This document shows, in pieces, positions 55,896 through 63,920 of a stretch of DNA of 64,000 nt; the first letter of the stretch is position 1; every line of letters starts with the position of its first letter. A model generated the notes under the pieces. That model searched no databases, was not told the DNA's origin, and worked only from the letters and a program-made list of their open reading frames with translations. A program made the position numbers and the translations under genes. Source of the stretch: Labrys wisconsinensis (GTDB lineage Bacteria > Pseudomonadota > Alphaproteobacteria > Rhizobiales > Labraceae); the NCBI RefSeq assembly GCF_030814995.1, contig NZ_JAUSVX010000012.1:62001-126000 (forward strand), in the 5' to 3' direction.

Positions 55896-57560
55896 TTGGC
55901 AATTTTAGACTGTGGCGACTTCGATGACCCGGCGGGAGCGGTGGCCACTTTTCCGGCCGTCCAAGCCGCAGCACGAACCGTCGACCCAGCCAAGCCCGCA
56001 ACCCTGCTGCCGCTCGCACTGGCCCGGATGGCGGCGCAGGCCCGGCTCGGTGTTCCGCCGCTTCGGCAATCGCCGATCTCCCGCGACGAGACGACGGCAT
56101 TCGTCAGGTTGATCGCGGACGCACGACCGGAACAGCGGCAGAGGGCAGTCGATAACGTCAAGGCGACTCTTGAAGCCGGCTATGGTCCCGTCGCCCCTCT
56201 TGCGCTGGATATGGTCCTCCACGCGGCCAAGCTCGATCCGGCCGTGCTTTCCGGCTTGAACGAAGCACCGCGTGCGTCCGAGCCGGACAATCCAGCGATA
56301 CGGCAGCCCGTCGAACCACGCGCCGACGCCGCACCCCAGCAGAGCGCGCGGGAGGTCCAGCCTGAGCGGCAAGAATCCGGCACCTTCGAGAGCAGTCTCC
56401 CCACTCCGCCCGCTCAGGCGAACGCGATACCGTCGGAAACGACAAAGCTACGCAGGTTCATGCCGGGACCTACGTCTCCGGTCCCGTTCCCGGAAGACCC
56501 GAACCAGGCCTTTCTCGATCGCGCAAGGCTTGTCGACTATGCCGGAGCGGCGCCGGCCGAGCAGCCGCCGTCCTACTGGGACAAGTTCGCGCAGACGCCG
56601 ACGGGGCGCTTCCTACGGGACGCTTTTGAGGCGCTGAAGCTGCCTGGCGACGTCTATGCCGGCCGGATCGATCCTTGGTCGGAGGAGGGGCGAAAGCGGA
56701 CGACGGATCTTGCGGGGCTCGTCGCCGGCGGCGCCCCGGTAGCCGGCATGCCGCGATTGGCGGCTCGGGAAGCCGCGGCAAACGTGGAGGCGGAGCTGGC
56801 GAGCCGGAACGCGAGACTGTACAATCCACCGGTCAAGGACGTACGTCCCTTCAAGGAAGATTACCGCGGCGGAGCACAGGCCGATGAAACCGGAAGACTC
56901 CTCCACGACATCGACGGACGCCCCCTCGGAGCCCGTTTCGTCGTGGGTCGCAAAGAAGTTGGCGGAGGCGACGCCGCTCTACCGGAAGAAGCACTGGACG
57001 CCATTGCAGAGGCAACAACGGGCAGAGCTGTTGCGTTGGTACCGAAATCCGCCCTCGGACGTAACGTCGGCAGTGTCAAGGTCAATCGGTACAGTCGACA
57101 ACCGTTGAGTGCGGCCGTCTGGAACCAATTGACGGCGGCACAATTGCCTCGGGTTGCCGCCCACGAAATCGGTCACGTCATCGACCAGGCCGCCGGCGAA
57201 ATTCCGACCGAAGGATTGTCGCGCGAGCTGGCGCAGGTCTACAACACCCTCAACACTGGACAAGAGCGCACCCGCTCGCTGACCGGACCGCAGCATCAGG
57301 GCTACATTGGCGATGATGTTCCGCGTGAGCTGATGGCCGAAGCCATCCGCGCCTACATGGTCGATCCGAACTATCTGAAAGCCGTCGCGCCAAAAACCGC
57401 GGCGCGCATCCGGGACTATGTCAACGCCAACCCGAGACTGGCGGCGACGATCCAGTTCAATGCCGGCTCACCTTTCGGCCTGTTGACCCTCGATACCGGC
57501 GACCAGGCGGACGGCAGCCCGCTGCTCGACGTCCTCGAACGTCAGCAACGGAGTCCGTGA
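55896..57560 (+). pseudogene. phage structural/polyvalent protein remnant with zincin motif
   Basis: Open frame of 554 codons with no good start: an in-frame TGA lies at 55878 and the first possible start is a TTG at 55896. Residues 1-125 resemble the helical interior of long phage virion proteins (FVRLIADARPEQRQRAVDNV). A Pro/Glu-rich linker follows. The C-terminal domain has the metallopeptidase motif HEIGHVIDQAAGE near residue 428 and a downstream Glu in PRELMAEAIRAYMVDPNYLK, typical of zincin-like domains in large phage proteins. No capsid, tail or integrase genes are nearby. Base composition is milder than its neighbours. It is likely a 5'-truncated prophage relic. Confidence 0.7.
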
Positions 57561-57685
57561 ACGATCGGATCGCGCCCGCCGCCCCCTGTCGAAGCTCTTT
57601 CGAAGGGCCCGGCGGCTGAAATCTGGGCTCGTGGCGGCTGGCAGCCTGTCGACACACCGCCTCAGTCACCCGCCTTTCGCCCACC

Positions 57686-58312
57686 TCACGCCGGCGGCAT
57701 GAACGGCTGCACGATTTCCCGGAACGGCTCCAGCGCCTCGCAGCGCTCGGCATGCGCGGCCAGGGCCGGCCAGCGCGCGGCCTCGAACAGGCTGGGATGG
57801 GCCTCGGCGGTGAAGCGCAGCGCGCAGGCGACGGCGATATCGGCATGGCCGATCGCCGCGCCGAACCAGAACGGCGTGGCGTGGGCGGCCCGGTCGGCCT
57901 CCAGCGCGCCGAGCACGTCGCCGATCTGCGCCCGGCAGCGGTCGATCCAGACCTGCGAACTGTCGGCATGCAGCACCCGCTCGTAAACCAGCGCCACCGC
58001 CTTGTCGCCGAGGCCGGTGGCCAGGGCGCAGAGCTTCAGCGCCCGCCGGCGCTCCGGGCCGGCGGCAGCGATCAGGGCATGCCCCTCGCCCGCCAGCTCG
58101 TCGAGATGGTCGAGGATGACGGCGCTCTCGATCAGCACCTCGCCGTCGTCGAGCACCAGGGTCGGCACCCGCCGCAGCGGATTGTAGGGCGCGATCTGCG
58201 CGGCGTCGCCGAAGGTCGACCAGGGCCGATGCTCGAAGGCGAGGCCATAGAGGCGCAGCGCGATGGCGACGCGGCGCACGAAGGGCGAATCATATTGGCC
58301 GATCAGGATCAT
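57686..58312 (-). CDS. glutathione S-transferase family protein
   Basis: 208 aa. N-terminal thioredoxin-like domain: MILIGQYDSPFVRRVAIALR (Ser at the usual catalytic position), PLRRVPTLVLDDGEVLIESAVI (cis-Pro and the glutathione-binding Glu-Ser). All-helical C-terminal domain with FWFGAAIGHADIAVACALRF. The ATG at 58312 has GGAGC upstream. Glutathione-dependent detoxification or dehalogenation is possible; the substrate is unknown. Confidence 0.88.
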   Translation of the reverse strand: MILIGQYDSPFVRRVAIALRLYGLAFEHRPWSTFGDAAQIAPYNPLRRVPTLVLDDGEVLIESAVILDHLDELAGEGHALIAAAGPERRRALKLCALATGLGDKAVALVYERVLHADSSQVWIDRCRAQIGDVLGALEADRAAHATPFWFGAAIGHADIAVACALRFTAEAHPSLFEAARWPALAAHAERCEALEPFREIVQPFMPPA

Positions 58313-58571
58313 GGCGAGCTCCCATGCAGCGTCGGGGCCACGACGGCGCGGCGGGCCGGACGATGCCATCCCAATACCGCAATCGCCCCTGTCATCAAGG
58401 CGATGCCCGTTCCGCGTCGGGACGGTGCGGGGAGAGCCGAGGCGGGCTCCGCGGTCGTCGCAGCGATTGTCCGCGATCGCATGTATCTCAATCGAATCAC
58501 CACAGCACACAGGCAAGTCGCTGAGGCCATCGACGCGAATCCTTTCAGTAATCATCACCTTTGACGATCAT

Positions 58572-58589
58572 CTGTTTCTTCGGAAACAG
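58572..58589. repeat. TTCG-tetraloop hairpin
   Basis: CTGTTTC and GAAACAG arms close a TTCG loop, an exceptionally stable RNA fold. It lies 161 bp upstream of the first peptide gene. Confidence 0.6.
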
Positions 58590-58629
58590 GAGCCCTTCAG
58601 AGGCATGATGTAGTGTATACTTGCGATTG

Positions 58630-58653
58630 GCACAACCATTGCGGTGGTTGTGC
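58630..58653. promoter_or_regulatory. 24-bp inverted repeat upstream of the peptide genes
   Basis: Arms GCACAACCA and TGGTTGTGC around TTGCGG, directly after the TATACT element and 97 bp before the first peptide start. Either an operator or a leader hairpin. Confidence 0.5.
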
Positions 58654-58749
58654 GCATTCTATTCCATCAACCATGCATGGTACGGCGTCCCTGTCTTCGG
58701 AAGGTGCCCCTCGATACGGCCGTGAACATCAAACCATGGGAGACTGGTT

Positions 58750-58980
58750 ATGCAGAAGTCGCGGAAGCAGAAAGATCCTGCAGAGGTCAAAGACGAGCAT
58801 GCATTGACCGAGACTGCTCTCGACGGCGTGAGCGGGGGTCAACAGGTCTACAAGAACGAGTTTCCCGGCGGCGTGAATCAGATGACCGGCCTGCGGCCGT
58901 TCGAGCCGTCCTTCGGCCCCAAGGGATCGATCTCGCAGGGCGAGGTCAACGAGAACCAGACAGACGACAATCTTCCGTGA
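58750..58980 (+). CDS. small peptide with double-glycine-type leader (RiPP/bacteriocin-like)
   Basis: 76 aa. GGGAG lies 7 nt before the ATG. The N-terminal third is charged and ends in ALTETALDGVSGGQQ; the pattern L-x3-x-L-x-x-V-S-G-G is that of double-glycine leaders cut by C39 peptidases, and of Nif11-type precursors. The remaining 45 residues (QQVYKNEFPGGVNQMTGLRP and a Gly/Asn/Ser-rich tail) have no Cys. There is no signal peptide or membrane segment. No C39 transporter or modification enzyme is adjacent, so maturation, if any, must use genes elsewhere. The precursor interpretation is an inference. Confidence 0.6.
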   Translation: MQKSRKQKDPAEVKDEHALTETALDGVSGGQQVYKNEFPGGVNQMTGLRPFEPSFGPKGSISQGEVNENQTDDNLP

Positions 58981-59075
58981 GCGGCCGGACGATCGGTCGG
59001 GCGCGATGGCGCGCGCCGATCCGATGGCCCCGCACGGCGCCTCGCCGATGAGACCGAAACCTGGAGACGACAGCA

Positions 59076-59246
59076 ATGAACGAGGACGCGAACGAAATCC
59101 GCCCGCTCGGGCCGGAGGAGATCGACGAGGTCGCGGGCGCTGATAAGCCGACCATGGTCACGCAGATCCAGTTCGGCAACCAGACCCTGAGCATCTGGGC
59201 CCAGTCCGACGTCCACGGCCTGGTCTGGATCGGACCGGCCGACTGA
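59076..59246 (+). CDS. 56-aa leader-like peptide, paralog A
   Basis: 56 aa, GGAG about 10 nt upstream. Leader-like N-terminus RPLGPEEIDEVAGADKP, again an acidic E-E-I-x-x-V-x-G-A pattern close to double-glycine leaders. The presumed core is MVTQIQFGNQTLSIWAQ and then a VHGLVWIGPAD end, beta-prone with two Trp. It is closely related to the next peptide in length, core and upstream DNA. Lies 95 bp after the 76-aa peptide gene. Function unknown. Confidence 0.6.
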   Translation: MNEDANEIRPLGPEEIDEVAGADKPTMVTQIQFGNQTLSIWAQSDVHGLVWIGPAD

Positions 59247-59303
59247 ACGCTAGCTGACGGCGCCCCCGCGGCGCCATGCACGCCCCCCGACATGGAGACG
59301 ACG

Positions 59304-59474
59304 ATGACGACACCCGACGACGAGGACATCTGCCCCCTGACGGCCGAGGAGATCGAGGCGACCTCCGGCGCGGAGACACCGATGGTGACGTTCATGCAGT
59401 TCGGCGACGTGACGCTGGGCATCACCGCCACCTCGACGTCGCATGGCCTGGCCTGGAAGGGCCCGGTCGACTGA
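59304..59474 (+). CDS. 56-aa leader-like peptide, paralog B
   Basis: 56 aa. The ATG at 59304 is preferred over 59292 because it places GGAG 6 nt upstream and gives the same length and layout as paralog A. The leader-like part CPLTAEEIEATSGAETP ends in SGA. The core MVTFMQFGDVTLGITAT and the end SHGLAWKGPVD align with paralog A at about half of positions (MVT, QFG, TL, HGL, W, GP, D). A single Cys lies in the leader, none in the core. Function unknown; it may be a secreted or modified peptide. Confidence 0.6.
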   Translation: MTTPDDEDICPLTAEEIEATSGAETPMVTFMQFGDVTLGITATSTSHGLAWKGPVD

Positions 59475-59603
59475 TCATCCCCACGGCTCATCGTCGGAGC
59501 GGGCGGCCGGACCGGCCCGCCCCTTCGAGCCGCAGGGCGCAGCACGCTCGGCGCCGCCGAACCCCGCACGCTCCCACGGGAATGCGAATGACGATCCCTC
59601 CAT

Positions 59604-59633
59604 TTGACTGACCGACAGTCATCAATGTATGAG
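59604..59633 (+). promoter_or_regulatory. promoter with overlapping TetR-type operator
   Basis: TTGACT (59604-59609) and TATGAG (59628-59633) are 18 bp apart. The dyad TGACTG-ACCGA-CAGTCA (59605-59621) covers the -35 box. The two genes downstream are a DinB protein and a TetR regulator, so autoregulation is likely. Confidence 0.6.
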
Positions 59634-59689
59634 AAGCGGAGCGGGCGAACCCTTTTCGCGTGCCGCGGAATCCGCATCGGGAGATCGAC

Positions 59690-60190
59690 ATGGGCGCGCA
59701 GGCTCTGCTGAACAGTCTCGTCCGCTACAAGGCCAGCGCCAACGGGGACCTGCTCGACGCGCTGGCAGGCCTCGACGGAGCGCCGGCCGCCGAGTATGGC
59801 GCGGCCCTTCGGGTCCTTCATCACGCCCATATCGTCGACCGCATCTTCCTCGCCCATCTCCAGCGCACCGGACACGCCTACGACAAGAGCTGGTCCGCCG
59901 AGACGCCGCCCCTCGATCGCCTGGCCGCGGACATCCGGGAGACGGACCGCTGGTATGTCGACCATGTCGCGCGGCTGCGTCCGGACGAACTCGACGAGGT
60001 GATCGACTTCAGCTTCACCGACGGGGCGCGGGGCCGCATGTCCCGCGAGGAGATGGTGGCGCACGTGGTCACCCATGCCGGCTACCATCGCGGCGAGGTC
60101 GGGCGTCTCCTGCCTGAGATCGGGGAGAGGGCATCGCGGGACGTGTTCGCGGGCTACCTGCACCGGTCCGACCCCGCGCGCCGCGCCTAG
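59690..60190 (+). CDS. DinB-family protein
   Basis: 166 aa four-helix-bundle protein. ATG at 59690 with GGGAG upstream. Three His in DinB-like positions: LRVLHHAHIVDRIFLAHL (helix 2), and HVVTHAGYHRGEVGRLLPEIG (helix 4), which form a metal site in the family. DinB-like proteins include thiol-dependent S-transferases and maleylpyruvate isomerase relatives; the reaction is not predictable. It is followed by its probable TetR regulator after 8 bp and preceded by a TetR-type operator. Confidence 0.88.
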   Translation: MGAQALLNSLVRYKASANGDLLDALAGLDGAPAAEYGAALRVLHHAHIVDRIFLAHLQRTGHAYDKSWSAETPPLDRLAADIRETDRWYVDHVARLRPDELDEVIDFSFTDGARGRMSREEMVAHVVTHAGYHRGEVGRLLPEIGERASRDVFAGYLHRSDPARRA

Positions 60191-60198
60191 AGGCTGCC

Positions 60199-60807
60199 AT
60201 GCCGATCGCCCTCCGACCGCGGACCAAGCCCCCGGCCGAGCGCCGCGACGAGCTGATGAACGCGGCCGAACGGCTGTTCCTGGCCCGGGGCTTCGAGGGG
60301 ACCACGGTCGAGGAGATCACCACCGGCGCCGAGGTCGCCAAGGGGACCTTCTATCTCCACTTCGCCACCAAGGGCGACGTCCTCGAAGCCCTGCGCGAGC
60401 GCTTCGTGCAGGGCCTGCTCGACGCCGTGACCGCAGCGGTCGCCGGACAGCCGCGGGACGACTGGCGCGGCAGGCTCGCGGCCTGGGCGCGGGCCTGCGC
60501 CATCGGCTATCTCGACGCGGCGAGCCTGCATCACCTCGTCTTCGTCGCCGTGCCCCCGCCGAGCCGGGAGGGCATGGCGCGCAACGTCCTGGTCGACCAT
60601 CTCGACGACCTCATCGCCGCCGGGGCCCATGGCGGGGCCTGGACGATCGAGGAGTCCGGCTTCACGGCGGTGTTCCTGTTCAACGCCCTGCACGGCGTGG
60701 TCAACCAGGCCGCCGCCGGGGAGCCCACAGGGGATCGCGGCAGCCTGTTGCGGGCGCTCGAGGCGCATGTCTTCCGTGCAGTCGGATTGCGTCCCGAGGC
60801 CGGGTGA
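60199..60807 (+). CDS. TetR/AcrR-family regulator
   Basis: 202 aa. N-terminal HTH: ELMNAAERLFLARGFEGTTVEEITTGAEVAKGTFYLHFATKGDVLEAL, the standard TetR pattern with recognition helix KGTFYLHF. The C-terminal ligand domain is Ala-rich and helical. Co-transcribed with the DinB gene 8 bp upstream. It probably represses that operon through the dyad at 59605-59621. The inducer is unknown. Confidence 0.93.
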   Translation: MPIALRPRTKPPAERRDELMNAAERLFLARGFEGTTVEEITTGAEVAKGTFYLHFATKGDVLEALRERFVQGLLDAVTAAVAGQPRDDWRGRLAAWARACAIGYLDAASLHHLVFVAVPPPSREGMARNVLVDHLDDLIAAGAHGGAWTIEESGFTAVFLFNALHGVVNQAAAGEPTGDRGSLLRALEAHVFRAVGLRPEAG

Positions 60808-60843
60808 TCCTGAGGCCGGCCATCGCCGATATCGGAGCCCGCT

Positions 60844-61764
60844 TCATCGCACCGGCGGCAGGCCGGGATCGATGCCGGTCTTGGCGACCGAGACGTCCCA
60901 GAGCCGTTCCGCGAACTGCGGATTGCGGGCTCGTGCGGTGCGGGAGGCTTCGCCGGAGGCGCCCCTGATCCCTCGGAAGCCGATCGGCCCGTAATAGCCG
61001 CCCGGCGTCACCGTCCCGGCCGCCGCCTGCAGGGCGGGCCAGGCGCCCATCGCGGCGCTGTTGAAGAACAGCCTGGCCACGGGCAGCAACATCTGCAGCG
61101 CGCCCATATGGCGCCCCAGGTCGGTCGCGGCAACGCCGGGGTGGCAGCCCACGGCCGTGACCGGCGAGCCCGAGGCGCGCAGGCGCCGGTCCAGCTCGAA
61201 GAAGAACAGGGCATTGGCGAGCTTGCTGGCGGCATAGCGCGGGAAGCGGTCGTAGCCCTTGTCGGCATCGAGATCGTCCCAGTCGATCTCAGCGCGGCGA
61301 TGGGCGATGCTCGAGGTTACGACGACCCTGGCGCCCCTGGTCTCGGCAAGCTTCGGCAGGAGCAGGGCGCTGAGCGCGAAGCAACCGAGGTGATTGACGC
61401 CGAACTGGAGCTCGAAGCCCTGCTTCGTGCGCGTCAGGGGCGGGGTCATCACGCCGGCATTGTTGACGAGGGCATCGATCCGCGGCTCCCCGGCCGCCTG
61501 TTCGGCCGCAGCCCGGACGCTCGCAAGGTCGGCCTGGTCGAGCGGCAGGAAGGCCAGATTCGCCCCGGGGCTCCCCTGTCTGATCCGCGCCATCGCGGCC
61601 TCGGCCTTCGCCCGGTCGCGGCAGGCGAGCAGCACCCGGGCGCCCCGCGCCGCGAGCACGCGGGACGCCTCGAAGCCGATGCCGGTATTGGCGCCCGTGA
61701 CGATGAAGCACTTGCCCGACTGGTCGGGAACGTCGGCCTCGGTGAATCCATTGCGCGTCGTCAT
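60844..61764 (-). CDS. short-chain dehydrogenase (retinol-dehydrogenase-like SDR)
   Basis: 306 aa. ATG at 61764 with GAGGGGAAG upstream. Classical SDR: cofactor motif VTGANTGIGFEASRVL, VNNAGVMTPPL, catalytic Ser in VVVTSSIAH and Tyr-x3-Lys in YAASKLANALFF. The Arg after strand 2 (ACRDRAKAEAA) suggests NADPH. This subgroup resembles retinol dehydrogenase/WW-domain oxidoreductase-like proteins; the true substrate is unknown. A TetR-type operator lies 13 bp upstream, matching the site of the regulator encoded just upstream. Confidence 0.88.
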   Translation of the reverse strand: MTTRNGFTEADVPDQSGKCFIVTGANTGIGFEASRVLAARGARVLLACRDRAKAEAAMARIRQGSPGANLAFLPLDQADLASVRAAAEQAAGEPRIDALVNNAGVMTPPLTRTKQGFELQFGVNHLGCFALSALLLPKLAETRGARVVVTSSIAHRRAEIDWDDLDADKGYDRFPRYAASKLANALFFFELDRRLRASGSPVTAVGCHPGVAATDLGRHMGALQMLLPVARLFFNSAAMGAWPALQAAAGTVTPGGYYGPIGFRGIRGASGEASRTARARNPQFAERLWDVSVAKTGIDPGLPPVR

Positions 61765-61776
61765 TCGCTTCCCCTC

Positions 61777-61798
61777 ATTGAGTGAGTCCGCACTCATT
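61777..61798 (-). promoter_or_regulatory. TetR operator in front of the SDR gene
   Basis: The 22-bp site is flanked by ATTGAGT and CACTCATT. It matches the minus-strand reading of the operator upstream of the tetR gene (62395-62418) at 18 of 22 positions. Confidence 0.65.
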
Positions 61799-61814
61799 TT
61801 TCGATCGAGCACGA

Positions 61815-62384
61815 TCAGGCTGCGGTGCCCTTCCAGAACAGGTCGAAGCCGGCCTGCGTGATGCGCTCCCGCTCCCCGGGATTCACCGCGATGGCGTCCA
61901 TGGCGATCTCCGCCAATCCGAGCAGCATCGTGTCGATGTAGAACGGCATGCGCGCCGGGTCGCTGCGCCCGGCGAGGCTGCGCTCGACCCTTGCGCGAGT
62001 CTCGCGAAACTGGATGTCGAAGCGCCGCAGGCTGTCGGGCCTGATGCGCCCCGAGACCTTGAGCTGGCGCAGCGTCTTGCGCCATGTCGGGTTCGCCACG
62101 CCCCAGTCGATCAACCGCTCCCAGATGTGCCGGACACATTCACGCGGGTCGCTCGTCGTGGGATGCGAGGCGGTCATGACCTCGGCGAGACCGCTCTCGA
62201 TTTCGAGGAAGAGCTGGTTCAAGAGATCGTCCTTGGTCGGGAAATAGGTGAAGAGCGTCCCTTCAGCGACGCCGGCTGCCTTGGCGATCTTCGCCGTGGA
62301 CGCGCCGATGCCGAGCGTCGCCACCAAATCGGCGGCGGCCGTCAGGATCGCATCACGCTTTTCTTCGCTGAGGGGGCGGGCCAT
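61815..62384 (-). CDS. TetR-family regulator of the adjacent SDR
   Basis: 189 aa. The ATG at 62384 gives MARPLSEEKRDAILTAAADL; a longer frame from 62414 would run through the operator and is not used. HTH: IGASTAKIAKAAGVAEGTLFTYFPTKDDLLNQL. The helical C-terminal domain is of standard length. It lies 50 bp upstream of the SDR gene on the same strand; a palindromic operator overlaps its own promoter region, so it is probably autoregulatory. Confidence 0.93.
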   Translation of the reverse strand: MARPLSEEKRDAILTAAADLVATLGIGASTAKIAKAAGVAEGTLFTYFPTKDDLLNQLFLEIESGLAEVMTASHPTTSDPRECVRHIWERLIDWGVANPTWRKTLRQLKVSGRIRPDSLRRFDIQFRETRARVERSLAGRSDPARMPFYIDTMLLGLAEIAMDAIAVNPGERERITQAGFDLFWKGTAA

Positions 62385-62394
62385 GGCTTCAAGA

Positions 62395-62418
62395 ATGAGT
62401 GAGTAGTTACTCAATCAT
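62395..62418 (-). promoter_or_regulatory. palindromic TetR operator upstream of the tetR gene
   Basis: TGAGTA-GT-TACTCA (62400-62413) flanked by ATGA and TCAT one base further out, a near-perfect 24-bp dyad 11 bp before the tetR ATG. Confidence 0.7.
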
Positions 62419-62566
62419 GTAGAGGAGCCTGTATCCCGAATCAAGAGGGGCCTCTGCGAAGCATGCGACGAGCCGAGGAGCCGGCGCGGAGAGCCCGATG
62501 CGCACATCTTCCTCGCCTCCGCCCGCTCCGATATCGTCGCTGGCGTGGCGGCTAGGCGGAGGGCGC

Positions 62567-63394
62567 ATGGACCGGAGTGACCAGGGCGGCGATCGCGCCG
62601 CCACGTGCGGCTGGTTCGTCCTGCAGGGCATCGATCCGGCCATGGGCAGCCCCGCCCTGGAGGCGCGCTTCCGCGTCGACGATGTCGCCGTCTTGCGCGC
62701 CGCCTTGGGCGATCTCGCCGACGGGCGGGATCCCGATCTGGAGTGGGTCTACCCGCTCGAACGGGCGCATCTGGACGCCATCGAGCAACGCTTCGGCGCC
62801 TCGATCGGCGACGGCGCGTACGAGGTCATGCTTCTGCCCTGGCACTTTACCCGCGAGGCGCCCTATCTGAACCATGGAGGCTTCGAGCTGCCGCTCATGC
62901 TCGAAGGCCGCAAGCCTTTCGCAAAATTCTCGAATGTCTACCCGGATGAATGGTTCGACGACGTCATCGGTCGATTCGATCCGTTCGTGCAGGAGGGGCG
63001 GTTCGTCCGCCGCATCGTGACCCGACCGTTCGACGAGCCGGCGCGATGGCACGACGGCGGCATCGTGGACGGCTTTCGCGAAGTCTACTTCGCCTTGCCG
63101 GGCGAGGAATGGCGGATCGACGCGTACCTGCTCCTGGTCGAAGTCGGGCTCAAGGCCGGATGGAACGACGCGCTGGAACGCTACGAAGGCTCCCTGCTCG
63201 GCTACGAGGATTGGCAGACCGACTGGTGGCTCGAAGCGCTGCGGTCGCGGCGGCGCCCCCAGCCGGCTCACGACGACGATCACACGCGGAGACAGGGCCG
63301 CTCGCTGGTTGCCGCGATGCAGAGCTCGCCATATCCCGATCTCCGGATCGAGCCGACACGCTCACGCCTGCCGGTGCGCGACATCGACCTGTGA
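62567..63394 (+). CDS. unknown 275-aa cytosolic protein
   Basis: 275 aa. ATG at 62567 with GGAGG upstream. I do not recognise a named family. Features: GWFVLQGIDPAMGSPALEAR near the start, aromatic/acidic segments such as EVMLLPWHFTREAPYLNHGG and PYLNHGGFELPLMLEGRKPF, VYPDEWFDDVIGRF, and a C-terminal Trp-rich GYEDWQTDWWLEAL followed by a polar Arg/His tail. No signal peptide or membrane helix. The protein has many Trp and acidic residues, like uncharacterised immunity or SMI1-like proteins, but that is only an impression. It is preceded by the divergent tetR gene. Confidence 0.65.
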   Translation: MDRSDQGGDRAATCGWFVLQGIDPAMGSPALEARFRVDDVAVLRAALGDLADGRDPDLEWVYPLERAHLDAIEQRFGASIGDGAYEVMLLPWHFTREAPYLNHGGFELPLMLEGRKPFAKFSNVYPDEWFDDVIGRFDPFVQEGRFVRRIVTRPFDEPARWHDGGIVDGFREVYFALPGEEWRIDAYLLLVEVGLKAGWNDALERYEGSLLGYEDWQTDWWLEALRSRRRPQPAHDDDHTRRQGRSLVAAMQSSPYPDLRIEPTRSRLPVRDIDL

Positions 63395-63444
63395 GCGGAC
63401 GGGGTCTGGAGTAGAGCGGTCGCGATCGGAACGGCACCCTCCCC

Positions 63445-63918
63445 CTACCGTCTGATCGCGATCCCCCGCCCCGCCGCCTCCGGCACCGGCAGGCCGGCGT
63501 GCTGCCTGGCGAGATCCTCCAGGATCGCGGCGCTCGTCTCCAGCCAGGGCGCGGAGCGGGGCTGCTCGCCCGACTGGTCGATCGACATCAGGAGCTGCTC
63601 GGAGGTAGCGGCGAGGATGTCGCGGGCGGTGTCGTGCATTTCCAGGAACAGCCGCGCCCGCTTGGCGTCGACCTCCAGGAGCTGCGCCGTGACCGCCAGC
63701 GGCGCGCCGAGCTTGACCTCGCGCAGGAAGCGGACATGCGTCTCCAGCGTGTAGATCGTGCGCCGGGTCGAGGCGCGGGTGTCGGCATCCAGCCCGACAT
63801 GCTCCAGGAACTCGTCCACCGCCTTGGCGAAGATCACGGCGTAATAGCCATCGTAGAGATGGCCGTTATAGTCGATCCACTCGGGCCGGACGGTCTCGCG
63901 CAGGAGATGCATGGACAT
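63445..63918 (-). CDS. hotdog-fold acyl-CoA thioesterase
   Basis: 157 aa. 4HBT-like: VRPEWIDYNGHLYDGYYAVIF holds the active-site Asp-Tyr-Asn-Gly-His. TLETHVRFLREVKLGAPLAV is the next conserved strand. The motif WIDYNGH and the ATSEQLLMSIDQ segment are typical of thioesterases next to carnitine or betaine catabolic genes. It starts 3 bp or less after the upstream minus-strand gene, so they form an operon that continues past the window edge. The acyl substrate is unknown. Confidence 0.85.
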   Translation of the reverse strand: MSMHLLRETVRPEWIDYNGHLYDGYYAVIFAKAVDEFLEHVGLDADTRASTRRTIYTLETHVRFLREVKLGAPLAVTAQLLEVDAKRARLFLEMHDTARDILAATSEQLLMSIDQSGEQPRSAPWLETSAAILEDLARQHAGLPVPEAAGRGIAIRR

Positions 63919-63920
63919 GC

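Larger units (their letters stand above)
58313..58749. other. structured intergenic region upstream of the small-peptide genes
   Basis: 437 bp. The first 240 bp are GC-rich and featureless. From 58555 composition drops and three dyads occur in 110 bp: a TTCG-loop hairpin (58572-58589), a 9-bp-arm inverted repeat (58630-58653) and a perfect 12-bp palindrome (58670-58681). A TATACT element (58616-58621) could be a -10 box, without a good -35. Confidence 0.55.
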
